From the NCBI RefSeq assembly GCF_012641475.1, contig NZ_JABAIL010000016.1, positions 31,902 to 95,901 of the forward strand: a stretch of DNA of 64,000 bases, in the 5' to 3' direction. The translations under genes and the position numbers were made by a program. A model generated the notes under the pieces. That model was not told where the DNA came from. It saw nothing but the letters and a program-made list of their open reading frames with translations, and did no database searches. This document shows, piece after piece, positions 17,749 to 25,352 of the stretch (position 1 is its first letter; every line of letters begins with the position of its first letter). This DNA is from Flammeovirga agarivorans (GTDB lineage: Bacteria > Bacteroidota > Bacteroidia > Cytophagales > Flammeovirgaceae).

Positions 17749-18165
17749 CTAGTCCTGTTTTGGTTTGTACACTTCAACAAACTCTTCAAACTCCTCTAAC
17801 ACTTCTTGAATGTTATCATAGAAGTAGTTCATATCATATCGGGCATGCCAAAGCAATTCCCACATGTCTCTTTGGAATTTTTCGTTCACCTTTTTGGTTT
17901 TCTTCTTCGCCACATAGCAATCGAAGATGCTTTCAACCTTATTGAAGTAATCGTGGAGTTTTAAGAAGGGCTTTACCTTCTCTTCATCCATTTCTTTTAC
18001 CGCTTTTTCTATTAGCGATTTTAATCCATCTCCCTCAAGCTTTTCCGTGAGGTCTGTCACTTTAGATTCTACAACATCATAGAAGACATCTACCTCAGCT
18101 AATGCCGTATGGTAGTCGCATCCTCTATGCTCTCGAATCTTATCAATAATCTCCTGCTTAAGCAT
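17749..18165 (-). CDS. Unknown 138-residue helical protein
   Basis: 138 residues, all helical and acidic, with a predicted coiled coil at about 35-70 and an aromatic-rich part (MWELLWHARYDMNYFYDNIQ, about 98-117). Not recognised. Confidence 0.7.
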   Translation of the reverse strand: MLKQEIIDKIREHRGCDYHTALAEVDVFYDVVESKVTDLTEKLEGDGLKSLIEKAVKEMDEEKVKPFLKLHDYFNKVESIFDCYVAKKKTKKVNEKFQRDMWELLWHARYDMNYFYDNIQEVLEEFEEFVEVYKPKQD

Positions 18166-18257
18166 ATTTAAATTTAAGTTTTACATTAAGAGTTTTTTCT
18201 TAGTGTGATATATGTATTATAGTAGATCTAAATAAGTAAGATCTTCCTGTGATAACT

Positions 18258-19613
18258 TTATGCAGATTTTTTTAAGCATTCCACACCATTAATTACTGCC
18301 ATAATTAAGCTCCTTGCCATGTTTACTTCAACAGCATTGCCGATGTACTTTTTCTTTTCCGTTTGGGTTCCCACCAGCTCATAGGATTCAGGAAATCCTT
18401 GTATTTTTTTCAACTCATCAATATTCAGCATCCTCATGCTAATGTCTTTGATTCCATAAGCCTGCATGAACCTCTTTATCTTCTGTGTATTGTCAGAATC
18501 CTTCGTGTCAATTTTTAAATGCTCACCTTCTTGTACTGAAACCAAGTACGGAGGCGCCTTATCCATTCTAGCAATAAGAGTAAAACAAGGGTTTTCTAAA
18601 GACTTCCCTTTGCTAGCGTATTGAGGGTTTAGTAGAAACTGAGCCTCTACTACATTGTACTTGGGTATCGTTGTGAGTGACCCACAGGGTTCGTCAACGG
18701 ATTTCGGTCTTCCATTTCCAAATTGCTGATCAATAAAGATCATGCTATATCTATCCTTAGTTGTTATTGTTCCTGACGGAGAATCGATACTATGTGCGGA
18801 TCCCTGTCCATAGTAGGAAGTCAGAAACGTAGTATCTCCTCCGGCTACGAACTTTTCTAACCCTAAATAGATGCGATTTAATGTTGACTCGGCTAGAGCC
18901 TTTTTTCTATTGAAGATAGAGTCCCCTCTAACATCGAGGTCTAAGACTTCTTTTACGGGTTTCCAAGGTTGCTTGTATCCTTCAAAAAGGTCACTTGGGT
19001 TTGGTCTTTTTGCATGTGTGGGTTGGGGAAAGCTTATCGGGAGCCCTTCTTTTACGAACTGTATAAACAATCTAGATCTAGACTGATATGCCCCATAGTC
19101 AGCCGAATTTAGTATTCGGGATTCCATTCGGTATCCCAAATTGCACACTTTTTTAGACCATCTTAAAAAGCTTCTTCCCTTAAATCTAGAGAGAGGTTTT
19201 CCATTTTCATCCAATGGCCCCCATGCTAAGAACTCTCTGACGTTCTCAACCATGAATATATTGGGCTGGATCTCCTCCAAGTAGGAGAACATATGTTCTG
19301 CTAAACTTCTTGAGTCCGCTTTTTTGGGTTTTCCACCTTTAGCGTTACTAAAATTCGTACACTCTAAAGAAGCCCAGAGACATATGAGAGCTGACGGGTC
19401 TTTTTTTCTTAAGTCCTTAGCCATAACTCCCAAAGCAGCGGATACGGCTAAGTCTCGAATATCCTCCGTAAAATGTCTTGCTCCTGGGTGATTTTTTGTA
19501 TGAGACAGTATTGCGTTTTTGTCGTGATTCACACACGCAATTACATTTGCTCCTGCTAAGTGAGCGCCTGTACTCGTCCCTCCCGCACCGCAGAATAGAT
19601 CGATGAAATACAT
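18258..19613 (-). CDS. C5-cytosine DNA methyltransferase (first of two)
   Basis: 451 residues. Motif I FCGAGGTSTG (about 7-16), motif VI MVENVREF (about 121-128), motif VIII-like QSRSRLFIQF, and C-terminal motifs IX-X (GFPESYEL, IGNAVEVNMA) are present. The catalytic motif IV reads LECTNFS instead of the usual PPCQxFS; the cysteine (about C85) is kept, a variant seen in some phage and plasmid enzymes. It transfers methyl from S-adenosylmethionine to cytosine C5. No endonuclease partner is adjacent, which suggests an orphan protective methylase. Confidence 0.92.
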   Translation of the reverse strand: MYFIDLFCGAGGTSTGAHLAGANVIACVNHDKNAILSHTKNHPGARHFTEDIRDLAVSAALGVMAKDLRKKDPSALICLWASLECTNFSNAKGGKPKKADSRSLAEHMFSYLEEIQPNIFMVENVREFLAWGPLDENGKPLSRFKGRSFLRWSKKVCNLGYRMESRILNSADYGAYQSRSRLFIQFVKEGLPISFPQPTHAKRPNPSDLFEGYKQPWKPVKEVLDLDVRGDSIFNRKKALAESTLNRIYLGLEKFVAGGDTTFLTSYYGQGSAHSIDSPSGTITTKDRYSMIFIDQQFGNGRPKSVDEPCGSLTTIPKYNVVEAQFLLNPQYASKGKSLENPCFTLIARMDKAPPYLVSVQEGEHLKIDTKDSDNTQKIKRFMQAYGIKDISMRMLNIDELKKIQGFPESYELVGTQTEKKKYIGNAVEVNMARSLIMAVINGVECLKKSA

Positions 19614-19625
19614 ATAATTTTAAGT

Positions 19626-19976
19626 TTAAAGTCCAAACACTTCCTCTTCACTCACTCCAAAGTGGTCTACAGCTAAATCTTGGATTTCGTCTAAAAGACC
19701 CAAAACACCGTCTAGCGTTTCTGCTGTATCTTTTTGGCTTTTATCCTTTGATTCGCCATAGGCCAGAATGACTTCAGATAAAGCCTCTTTTTGTTCTCTT
19801 AGTAAAGCAAAATCAATTTTTATTCCTCGGTCTTTTTCTAAAATCTCTCTTGTGGATTTTAACTCAGACTTAGATGTTTTCGAATGAGACTCCCCTGAAT
19901 TGATCATTGAATTCAACAATCCAAGAGTGCTTAACGCCTGTACTTTTTCGTCAGATGATACAAGTAAAAATTTCAT
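19626..19976 (-). CDS. Unknown helical protein before the methyltransferase
   Basis: 116 residues, Glu/Lys/Ser-rich with a likely coiled coil (about 25-95), starting MKFLLVSSDEKVQALSTLGL. It precedes the methyltransferase by 12 nt, so they are co-transcribed. Not recognised. Confidence 0.7.
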   Translation of the reverse strand: MKFLLVSSDEKVQALSTLGLLNSMINSGESHSKTSKSELKSTREILEKDRGIKIDFALLREQKEALSEVILAYGESKDKSQKDTAETLDGVLGLLDEIQDLAVDHFGVSEEEVFGL

Positions 19977-20011
19977 TGCTTTTCTTATTTGTTATATAGG
20001 CATAATAAAAA

Positions 20012-20032
20012 GGCTAACTAAAAAAGTTAGCC
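20012..20032 (-). terminator. Terminator of the 7-deazaguanine operon
   Basis: GGCTAACT (20012-20019) pairs with AGTTAGCC (20025-20032), 5-nt loop, then T5 on the minus strand. It follows the last gene of the queC-dpdA-queD transcript. Confidence 0.85.
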
Positions 20033-20060
20033 CTTTAGAAAAAAGTGTATCGGTATGATA

Positions 20061-20426
20061 TTAAAATTCTAAAATGCTTTCTACATACTTTCCTTGGAAA
20101 GCAAATCCAATCTCATTAAAGTTTTTGTACTCCTCCTCGTCACATCGGGCAACAATGGCATTTACGCCAACTGCTTCGCACCTCTCAACTGCATTAGCTA
20201 TGATTTCTTTATAAAAATCTGTATTGTCAGAAAGGTAGCAGAGTGTGAGCGTTGCTACGTTAGGATGTATGCCTAACAAGTAGAAACCAATTAATTCTTC
20301 TGAATAAAAGGCTGCATAAATAAAGTCACCATCTTCACACGAAATCTCCTCTTCTAGATAGGAGTTAAGTGTTTCAATATCGAGTTTTATGTATTCCATT
20401 GTGTTCATTCCTATTACCTTAGTCAT
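20061..20426 (-). CDS. GNAT-like protein at the end of the deazaguanine operon
   Basis: 121 residues. The order FIYAAFYSEELIGFYLLGIH (beta strands), CYLSDNTDFYKEIIANAVER (helix) and NAIVARCDEEEYKNFNEIGF resembles an N-acetyltransferase fold, but the acetyl-CoA loop (Q/RxxGxG/A) is not recognisable, so activity is uncertain. It starts 1 nt after the queD stop. If active, an amine on a modified base or a host protein could be its target; that is speculation. Confidence 0.55.
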   Translation of the reverse strand: MTKVIGMNTMEYIKLDIETLNSYLEEEISCEDGDFIYAAFYSEELIGFYLLGIHPNVATLTLCYLSDNTDFYKEIIANAVERCEAVGVNAIVARCDEEEYKNFNEIGFAFQGKYVESILEF

Positions 20427-20427
20427 T

Positions 20428-20889
20428 TTAGGTTAAGTTTAATTCGTAAATACTTCTTGGAGTTTCCTCAAATCTAATCCTTGTAAGTACTATTCCTTCA
20501 GGAAGCCTATTCTTAATATAGTTTGCTATATACCTACAGATTACCTCAGATGTTGGGGGTTGTTGTAACCAAACAACTTTTCCTTTCATCCCAAATCTTT
20601 TTCCTAAATATCTGTCCTGTAATGCTGCAAGCTCCTGCATGTAGGGATCATTCTCCTCAGCGATTAACGAGTGATCCAATTTTTCAATTACTTCTTTTAC
20701 AATTTTTCCCGCATCGCCAAAGGGCATTTCTACACTATCAACTTCTGAGGTACTTTTCACCTCTACTTCTAAACTAGCGTTATGCCCGTGCAAGCTTGCA
20801 CATGGATCTTCACCTTTCTTCATTTCAGCGAAAATCATATTAGCATGTGCAAAGCTTATACTATGATCGTATTTTTTAATTACTGACAT
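20428..20889 (-). CDS. queD: 6-carboxytetrahydropterin synthase, QueD type
   Basis: 153 residues from ATG 20889 (MSVIKKYDHSISFAHANMIF); an upstream start at 20955 would overlap the previous gene further. Zinc ligands H15 and the HGH pair (H34, H36) are present, with the catalytic cysteine in the order C30-x3-HGH; LDHSL (about D72, H73) and RFEETPRS (about E141-E142) complete the site. It converts dihydroneopterin triphosphate, the FolE product, to 6-carboxytetrahydropterin in the 7-deazaguanine pathway. Confidence 0.93.
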   Translation of the reverse strand: MSVIKKYDHSISFAHANMIFAEMKKGEDPCASLHGHNASLEVEVKSTSEVDSVEMPFGDAGKIVKEVIEKLDHSLIAEENDPYMQELAALQDRYLGKRFGMKGKVVWLQQPPTSEVICRYIANYIKNRLPEGIVLTRIRFEETPRSIYELNLT

Positions 20890-21190
20890 TTTCCTCCACT
20901 TTTTTTGTAAAACTGCTTTCGAAAATCTGTTTAGAGATTCTAAGAGGATAATCATCTTCTTTACCCAAGTCTTTTACCAGATAGTCATCCTTAAATATTA
21001 CGAGTGTAGGAAGCTCTTTCTGATAGAATTCGATCTTACCCGTTTTCTCAAAATATTTGAACTTTGCTTTATTTTCTGAGGTGTTCTTCACCGTCCCTTT
21101 TCCATAGAAAAACTCGATGACTTTTTGTGCGTTTTTCCCTGTCCACTGTATAGCGTTTACCTCTTGTGGATTTCTTACGTAAATGTCCAT
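20876..21190 (-). CDS. Unknown protein in the deazaguanine operon
   Basis: 104 residues, alpha/beta (MDIYVRNPQEVNAIQWTGKN; LPTLVIFKDDYLVKDLGKED). It overlaps queD by 14 nt and touches the upstream gene by 1 nt, so translation is coupled. Not recognised. Its fixed place between queD and the zinc-cluster gene makes it a candidate accessory factor for base modification. Confidence 0.72.
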   Translation of the reverse strand: MDIYVRNPQEVNAIQWTGKNAQKVIEFFYGKGTVKNTSENKAKFKYFEKTGKIEFYQKELPTLVIFKDDYLVKDLGKEDDYPLRISKQIFESSFTKKVEENVSN

Positions 21191-21501
21191 TATGATGCGT
21201 ATAAAAAAATGAATGAAATGTCACCTTCTTTAGTGACCCTAATTTTGACTACATTTTCAAGGGGTAATTGCATAGAATCTTGAGTAGAAGTATATGCCCC
21301 CACATATCCATTCCCACCATCAACTTCAACTGTAGCTCCGTTGATGTTTGATAAGAGAACAGACTTAGCCCCTGTGCAATCCAACTCAACACCTCCATTC
21401 GCTGCTGTTGGAGAATTAATGCTGTTTTCATCACTCAACTTTGGTGTTAGTGATTTCACCTGAAAGGATTTGCTGTAGAATGTTTGTGTACCTGCTTCCA
21501 T
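21190..21501 (-). CDS. Beta-rich protein in the deazaguanine operon
   Basis: 103 residues, beta-rich and Gly/Asn/Ser-rich (KSVLLSNINGATVEVDGGNG; VVKIRVTKEGDISFIFLYAS), resembling small virion or decoration proteins in style. It abuts the upstream gene with no gap and overlaps the downstream one by 1 nt. Function unknown. Confidence 0.7.
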   Translation of the reverse strand: MEAGTQTFYSKSFQVKSLTPKLSDENSINSPTAANGGVELDCTGAKSVLLSNINGATVEVDGGNGYVGAYTSTQDSMQLPLENVVKIRVTKEGDISFIFLYAS

Positions 21502-22272
21502 CTATTTGTTACGTTTTATTCTTTTTCTTTTTATAACTTCTTTAGGAGGATCCTTTTCCTCTGTAGTAATTTCTTCATGCGGAATTTCTTCTATTGATTC
21601 CGCTTTTTCGGGTAGTTCCTCCTCAGTCTTTTTACCAAAAAACGAAGCCAAAATACCGCCTGCAGGTTTCGAGGTTTCATCTTTGGAGGTACTGCTTGCC
21701 TGTATCGTCAGTGTTTGTCTATTCTGACCCATACGATCCGCTAAGTCAGCAAGCTTTGCCATACGATCAATTTCACCTGATAGTATCATGTCCGTTTTAC
21801 CTCCATCGGTTTTCTCTGCTGCACTTTCAACTGCAATCCTCTTGGACTGTATATCAATAAGTTCTTTTATGATCTCTTTTGGTGAAAGTTCTTTCATGCT
21901 CTCACTTTCCCAGTCGAAGGCACATTCTGACGACTCCTCAAAATATGGGCAAGAGGTATTCATGTAGCATTTCACACAACTAATCCCGATTTCTTTGGCG
22001 GGAATTTTTTTGGTCCTCTTTACAGGAGCATCCCAAGTAGCACTCCATTCGAGCTGAGGTCTTGCCGATATTTTAAGAAGAAATTCCTTTTTACACTTAG
22101 ACATGATGCTTGGATCACTACATCCTTCGCACTTGTCTTCATCTCCGAATTCTTCTAGCCTATTCTTCATGAAGCAGTTGCATATTATGTTTTTATGCAT
22201 CAACTCCGAGTAGTGCATTGAGAGAGCTTTTACCCACTCTTCTACCTGTTCTTTTGTTTCTTTTGTAATCAT
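21502..22272 (-). CDS. Cys-rich zinc-cluster protein in the deazaguanine operon
   Basis: 256 residues. N-terminal half has two Cys clusters: C31, C33, C48, C51, C60 (NIICNCFM; DKCEGCSDP; SKC), and CVKCYMNTSC with a later C (about 99-116), enough for two zinc sites. The middle is helical (LIDIQSKRIAVESAAEKTDG, GEIDRMAKLADLADRMGQ) and residues 190-256 are Glu/Lys-rich and disordered. It is not a radical-SAM protein, so it does not replace QueE. The ATG overlaps the stop of the 55-residue membrane peptide. Confidence 0.78.
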   Translation of the reverse strand: MITKETKEQVEEWVKALSMHYSELMHKNIICNCFMKNRLEEFGDEDKCEGCSDPSIMSKCKKEFLLKISARPQLEWSATWDAPVKRTKKIPAKEIGISCVKCYMNTSCPYFEESSECAFDWESESMKELSPKEIIKELIDIQSKRIAVESAAEKTDGGKTDMILSGEIDRMAKLADLADRMGQNRQTLTIQASSTSKDETSKPAGGILASFFGKKTEEELPEKAESIEEIPHEEITTEEKDPPKEVIKRKRIKRNK

Positions 22273-22436
22273 AGTATTCCAAATAGCCTACAGAAAAAGT
22301 ATATCAGCATTAGAGCTACAAAGTTTTTAAACAAAACCTGTACGAATTGAAGTACAAGAAATTTGATAATCTCAAAGCCTACACAACACGCGTAGACGAT
22401 AACAAATCCGAAAAATGTGTATATAAGTGCTACCAT
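22269..22436 (-). CDS. 55-residue hydrophobic membrane peptide
   Basis: ATG at 22436, 16 nt after the dpdA stop; TGA at 22269-22271 overlaps the next ATG as ATGA. The peptide is almost entirely hydrophobic (MVALIYTFFGFVIVYACCVG, then LVLQFVQVLFKNFVALMLIY) with two probable membrane helices and three Cys. The tight coupling on both sides is strong evidence that it is a real gene. Function unknown. Confidence 0.7.
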   Translation of the reverse strand: MVALIYTFFGFVIVYACCVGFEIIKFLVLQFVQVLFKNFVALMLIYFFCRLFGIL

Positions 22437-22452
22437 ATCTATCCTTATGTTT

Positions 22453-23478
22453 TTAGGTTTTCCAATGACTCCAAACTGTTCCCAGCTCTTTGTTTTTTAT
22501 TCTAGCTCTCTTAGTCACCTGCTCTCTAAACGTCAGCCAACTTTGTGCGCCATAAATATTATTATGATATGCATTCCTTCCTTTTACCAATGTTTTGAGA
22601 TCCATCGTTCCATTGCCCCAATTTTTTAGTTTATGCTTTTCTCTTTTTCTATAGTGTTTCATGTCGGGGTCAAGCCTTATAAAGTTTGTTCCATCCGCAT
22701 GAAAGCTAACTCCCATCTGATCGGCCATTAGCCAAGATGAAGAATCCGCTGCAAAAGTTGGGAGATCAAAAGAAGGAAGTGTTTCCGTGTACCCAAACAG
22801 ATGAATTGGTACATTGTATATTTTTTGAATTTGGTGTATCTGAGGAAGTAACTTTGTAATAGACATCCCAGAAGCAACTCCAACATAGTCGAAACTTCTA
22901 GCATACTCTTCAAGCCTTTTTAACCCATACCTATCTCCATGTATGCCTAAAGTATCCGCATGGGCTATAAAACAAACATTAACCACCTTCGAAAGTGGTC
23001 TAAAGTATTTCTCGTTCCATTCATCCACCACTTCTCTCCCCACATATCCGTCTAAGTCCATATTTGCAACAACATAAAGACATTCTGCATGATCGTAACA
23101 CCACTGCACATACTCCTCAATGTATCCAATCCAAAAATTGGGATCATACCATTCCTCTTTCGCTTCATCTTGGTTAAAGAATGAGAATGCCCCTGAATCC
23201 GTCATAAACAGATTTTTCTTTGTTTCATCCTTCTTAAAGTCTGAGAATAATATTTCTGTAAAACCTTCTAGATTTTTTTTGATGTAATGGTAAGACACTA
23301 AGACTTCATGTATCCCACAACTCCACAGTTGATGAATACGCTGAATATTCGTAGATACAAAAAAGGTGACCCTATGTTCTACACATGGATCATAGATAAA
23401 CTCTTTGGATTTATTTGAGCGAATCTTTCTTTCCTTTGCTACTATTTGTCTAGTGCTTTTTCGTACTCTTCCTGCCAT
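22453..23478 (-). CDS. dpdA: DpdA-like DNA 7-deazaguanine transglycosylase
   Basis: 341 residues, related to tRNA-guanine transglycosylase. Hallmarks: FMTDSGAFSFF (about D94, matching the TGT DSGG acid) and FGYTETLPSFDLP followed by AADSSSW (about D245, the nucleophile position; DSxSW is typical of phage DpdA rather than tRNA enzymes). DpdA proteins swap guanine in DNA for a 7-deazaguanine base. The start overlaps the queC end by 37 nt. With folE, queD and queC the most likely product is preQ0 in phage DNA, which would protect against restriction. Confidence 0.87.
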   Translation of the reverse strand: MAGRVRKSTRQIVAKERKIRSNKSKEFIYDPCVEHRVTFFVSTNIQRIHQLWSCGIHEVLVSYHYIKKNLEGFTEILFSDFKKDETKKNLFMTDSGAFSFFNQDEAKEEWYDPNFWIGYIEEYVQWCYDHAECLYVVANMDLDGYVGREVVDEWNEKYFRPLSKVVNVCFIAHADTLGIHGDRYGLKRLEEYARSFDYVGVASGMSITKLLPQIHQIQKIYNVPIHLFGYTETLPSFDLPTFAADSSSWLMADQMGVSFHADGTNFIRLDPDMKHYRKREKHKLKNWGNGTMDLKTLVKGRNAYHNNIYGAQSWLTFREQVTKRARIKNKELGTVWSHWKT

Positions 23479-24176
23479 TGATCAAAAAGTGAGAAAGTTG
23501 ACATATACTCAAGTTGGTCCTTATATAAGGCTTCAATATGAGGTTTTACATCTTGATCGAAACAATCAATCCCTATATCATTATTAGCAAGTGCTACTGC
23601 TTTTCTTACACAGGCAGAACACTTACCACACCCCTTATCTGTAGTAGGGGCATAACAAGAAATGAGTTCAGAAATTTCTTTTTCTGTAACCACATTTTCC
23701 TCAAGACATAGGTTTAATGCTTCAGACTTGGACAAGTCCTTATGCGGGGAAATAACTTCGGGGGAGAACCCTTTCCAGTTTTCGGGTTTAGGTACATTGT
23801 AATAATATACCTTCATAAAGTTCTCTACAGCTTTGAGAATATCTTCGTTAGTGTCCCTAAAAAAGTCAAATACTGTAGTTCCAACAAAAACTTTTGGAGC
23901 ATGCTCAAAAGCCTTGAGGAAAAAATAAATATTGCGAAGAGGAACATAATGGTTTGCCTCAGACTCCATCCTAAATGTATCATTGATCTTAAGATCTTCA
24001 TTAGGGGCGTATATCTGATTACGTACTTGTTCCTGTTCTCTTTTTGAATAATCTACACCTACATTGAAGTGTAAAAGCGTGAGTGGTTCTAGTGATTCCC
24101 TTAATCGCTTTCTAAGCAAAAAAGAGTCAAAGCCTCCTGAATACAGAAGTACTTTAGGTTCATATTTGTGTGACAT
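23442..24176 (-). CDS. queC: 7-cyano-7-deazaguanine synthase, QueC type
   Basis: 244 residues. PP-loop SGGFDS at about 13-18 and the C-terminal zinc site C174-x8-C183-x2-C186-x2-C189 (CGKCSAC) are complete. It makes preQ0 from 7-carboxy-7-deazaguanine, ATP and ammonia. It follows a hairpin (24196-24220). The first codons include CACACAAATAT, part of the leader box seen elsewhere, placed just inside the gene. It opens the overlapping run queC-dpdA-membrane peptide. Confidence 0.93.
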   Translation of the reverse strand: MSHKYEPKVLLYSGGFDSFLLRKRLRESLEPLTLLHFNVGVDYSKREQEQVRNQIYAPNEDLKINDTFRMESEANHYVPLRNIYFFLKAFEHAPKVFVGTTVFDFFRDTNEDILKAVENFMKVYYYNVPKPENWKGFSPEVISPHKDLSKSEALNLCLEENVVTEKEISELISCYAPTTDKGCGKCSACVRKAVALANNDIGIDCFDQDVKPHIEALYKDQLEYMSTFSLFDQWQEEYEKALDK

Positions 24177-24195
24177 CGCTTAATATTTTTATGCA

Positions 24196-24220
24196 GCACC
24201 CCCTTATTGTTAGGGGGCGC
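24196..24220. terminator. GC-rich hairpin between the 41-residue gene and queC
   Basis: GCACCCCCT (24196-24204) pairs with AGGGGGCGC (24212-24220). On the minus strand no T-run follows directly, so it may be a processing or attenuation hairpin rather than a complete terminator. Confidence 0.55.
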
Positions 24221-24244
24221 TTTTAGCTTGTGGGTTAGTGCCTG

Positions 24245-24370
24245 CTAACCTTTAGCTCTTTGGGCTGTAGCACTTCTTTGAGATTTTACTTTTCCTGAAG
24301 CACCTTTTTTAGCACCTCCGGATTTTCTCGTAGTTCTACGTCCAACCGCTCTACCTCTAGATTTTGCCAT
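24245..24370 (-). CDS. 41-residue basic DNA-binding-like peptide
   Basis: ATG 24370 to TAG 24245. The peptide is Lys/Arg/Gly/Ser/Ala-rich (MAKSRGRAVGRRTTRKSGGA, ending SATAQRAKG), like histone-tail or small DNA-condensing peptides. It lies 42 nt after the SpoVS-like gene and before queC. Its composition and clean start support a real gene. Role unknown. Confidence 0.65.
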   Translation of the reverse strand: MAKSRGRAVGRRTTRKSGGAKKGASGKVKSQRSATAQRAKG

Positions 24371-24412
24371 CTTGTCAAAAAATTAAGGTTTACGTTTTCT
24401 CCTCTAGTTTGC

Positions 24413-24700
24413 TTAGAGGGCAGAAGTAGCTTGGATTAAACCAATTCGTTCTTTAAGCACCTTAGTACTAATTGCTACCTTTCCGTCTGAGACATTTGTG
24501 AAAGAGTGATTATAACTAAGCTTAACGCCTTTTGTATAAAATCTACCACTGGCCTCGATTACGGCTTTTATTTTTTGATTAAGCGCTCCTGCTCCTACGG
24601 AGACGAGGTTTACGCTTTCCTGCTGTCGAAGACCTTGCTCTATCGACTTTGCGAGCCTTTGTACGTTCGTCTGTGTTGATACTTTGATGATGTTTTGCAT
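24413..24700 (-). CDS. SpoVS/Alba-like protein
   Basis: 95 residues from ATG 24700. QNIIKVSTQTNVQRLAKSIE, then VNLVSVGAGALNQKIKAVIE and ISTKVLKERIG match the SpoVS family, including the GAGALNQ signature. SpoVS is Alba-related and thought to bind nucleic acid; it is known mainly from Firmicutes and related bacteria, rarely from phages. The first 122 nt overlap the end of the RuvC-like gene in another frame. Confidence 0.82.
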   Translation of the reverse strand: MQNIIKVSTQTNVQRLAKSIEQGLRQQESVNLVSVGAGALNQKIKAVIEASGRFYTKGVKLSYNHSFTNVSDGKVAISTKVLKERIGLIQATSAL

Positions 24701-25175
24701 AGTGCATTTTTTCCTTTGTGTATAGTGCAATCAGTAATGCATCGCTCGTTTTCAAAGTTACCTTCAGATTTGTAAAGAACGAAATCGCCAAGGATTTTAA
24801 TCTGTTTTTATATTTTGTTGTTGATTCAGTCTTACCCTTTTTGAGTTTAAAATGCTTCATCCAAGTAGCGGGTGTTTCAAAAATAACCCGTGCAAAAAGA
24901 GTATAAGCAATCAAACTCATTATACCTTTATTTTCACCAAAAGAGAACGCCTGCTTACTTCCATCGCGGGGCATCGAATGTACATTCTCCATGATACAAA
25001 TATATTGCCCTCTTTCTAAGCGAGAATTTTCTTGAAAATCCTTTATAAATGCATATGCCTCTACTGCAGTCGTTGGGTTGGGATAAACTACCACCTCGTC
25101 ATGATATATAATAGCCATCGCCCCACTCTTTCCAGGGTCAATTCCAACGAAAGCAATTTCCTCATTTTGTAACAT
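24579..25175 (-). CDS. RuvC-like Holliday junction resolvase
   Basis: 198 residues; start set at ATG 25175, preceded by a CACACAAATATT box (25184-25195). RNase-H fold landmarks: GIDPGKSGAMAI (first Asp), IMENVHSMPRDGSKQ (Glu) and LKTSDALLIALY (C-terminal Asp). The last 35 residues are basic and lie in the overlap with the SpoVS-like gene, so they may be a DNA-binding tail. It would resolve recombination junctions before packaging. Confidence 0.85.
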   Translation of the reverse strand: MLQNEEIAFVGIDPGKSGAMAIIYHDEVVVYPNPTTAVEAYAFIKDFQENSRLERGQYICIMENVHSMPRDGSKQAFSFGENKGIMSLIAYTLFARVIFETPATWMKHFKLKKGKTESTTKYKNRLKSLAISFFTNLKVTLKTSDALLIALYTKEKMHYAKHHQSINTDERTKARKVDRARSSTAGKRKPRLRRSRSA

Positions 25176-25352
25176 AAGATCTAAATATTTGTGTGTATTT
25201 CTACTTTTTAAAATCGCTTTTATTTGCTTTGTATTTCTTCTCACATCGCATTTAAAATATAGTTAGATATATTTTCATTACTTAAGTTGTAAGTGACGTT
25301 ACAAGGCAAAATATAAAGGAATAGCGGATTGAGGTATGCCGACCCTATCACA

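Noticed and set aside
21502..22272. QueE replacement
   Set aside because: The Cys spacing does not contain the radical-SAM CxxxCxxC motif and the fold looks like zinc clusters.
24158..24176. Leader box at the queC start
   Set aside because: CACACAAATAT occurs inside the first codons of queC; moving the start downstream would change frame and lose the PP-loop protein, so it is probably coincidental.
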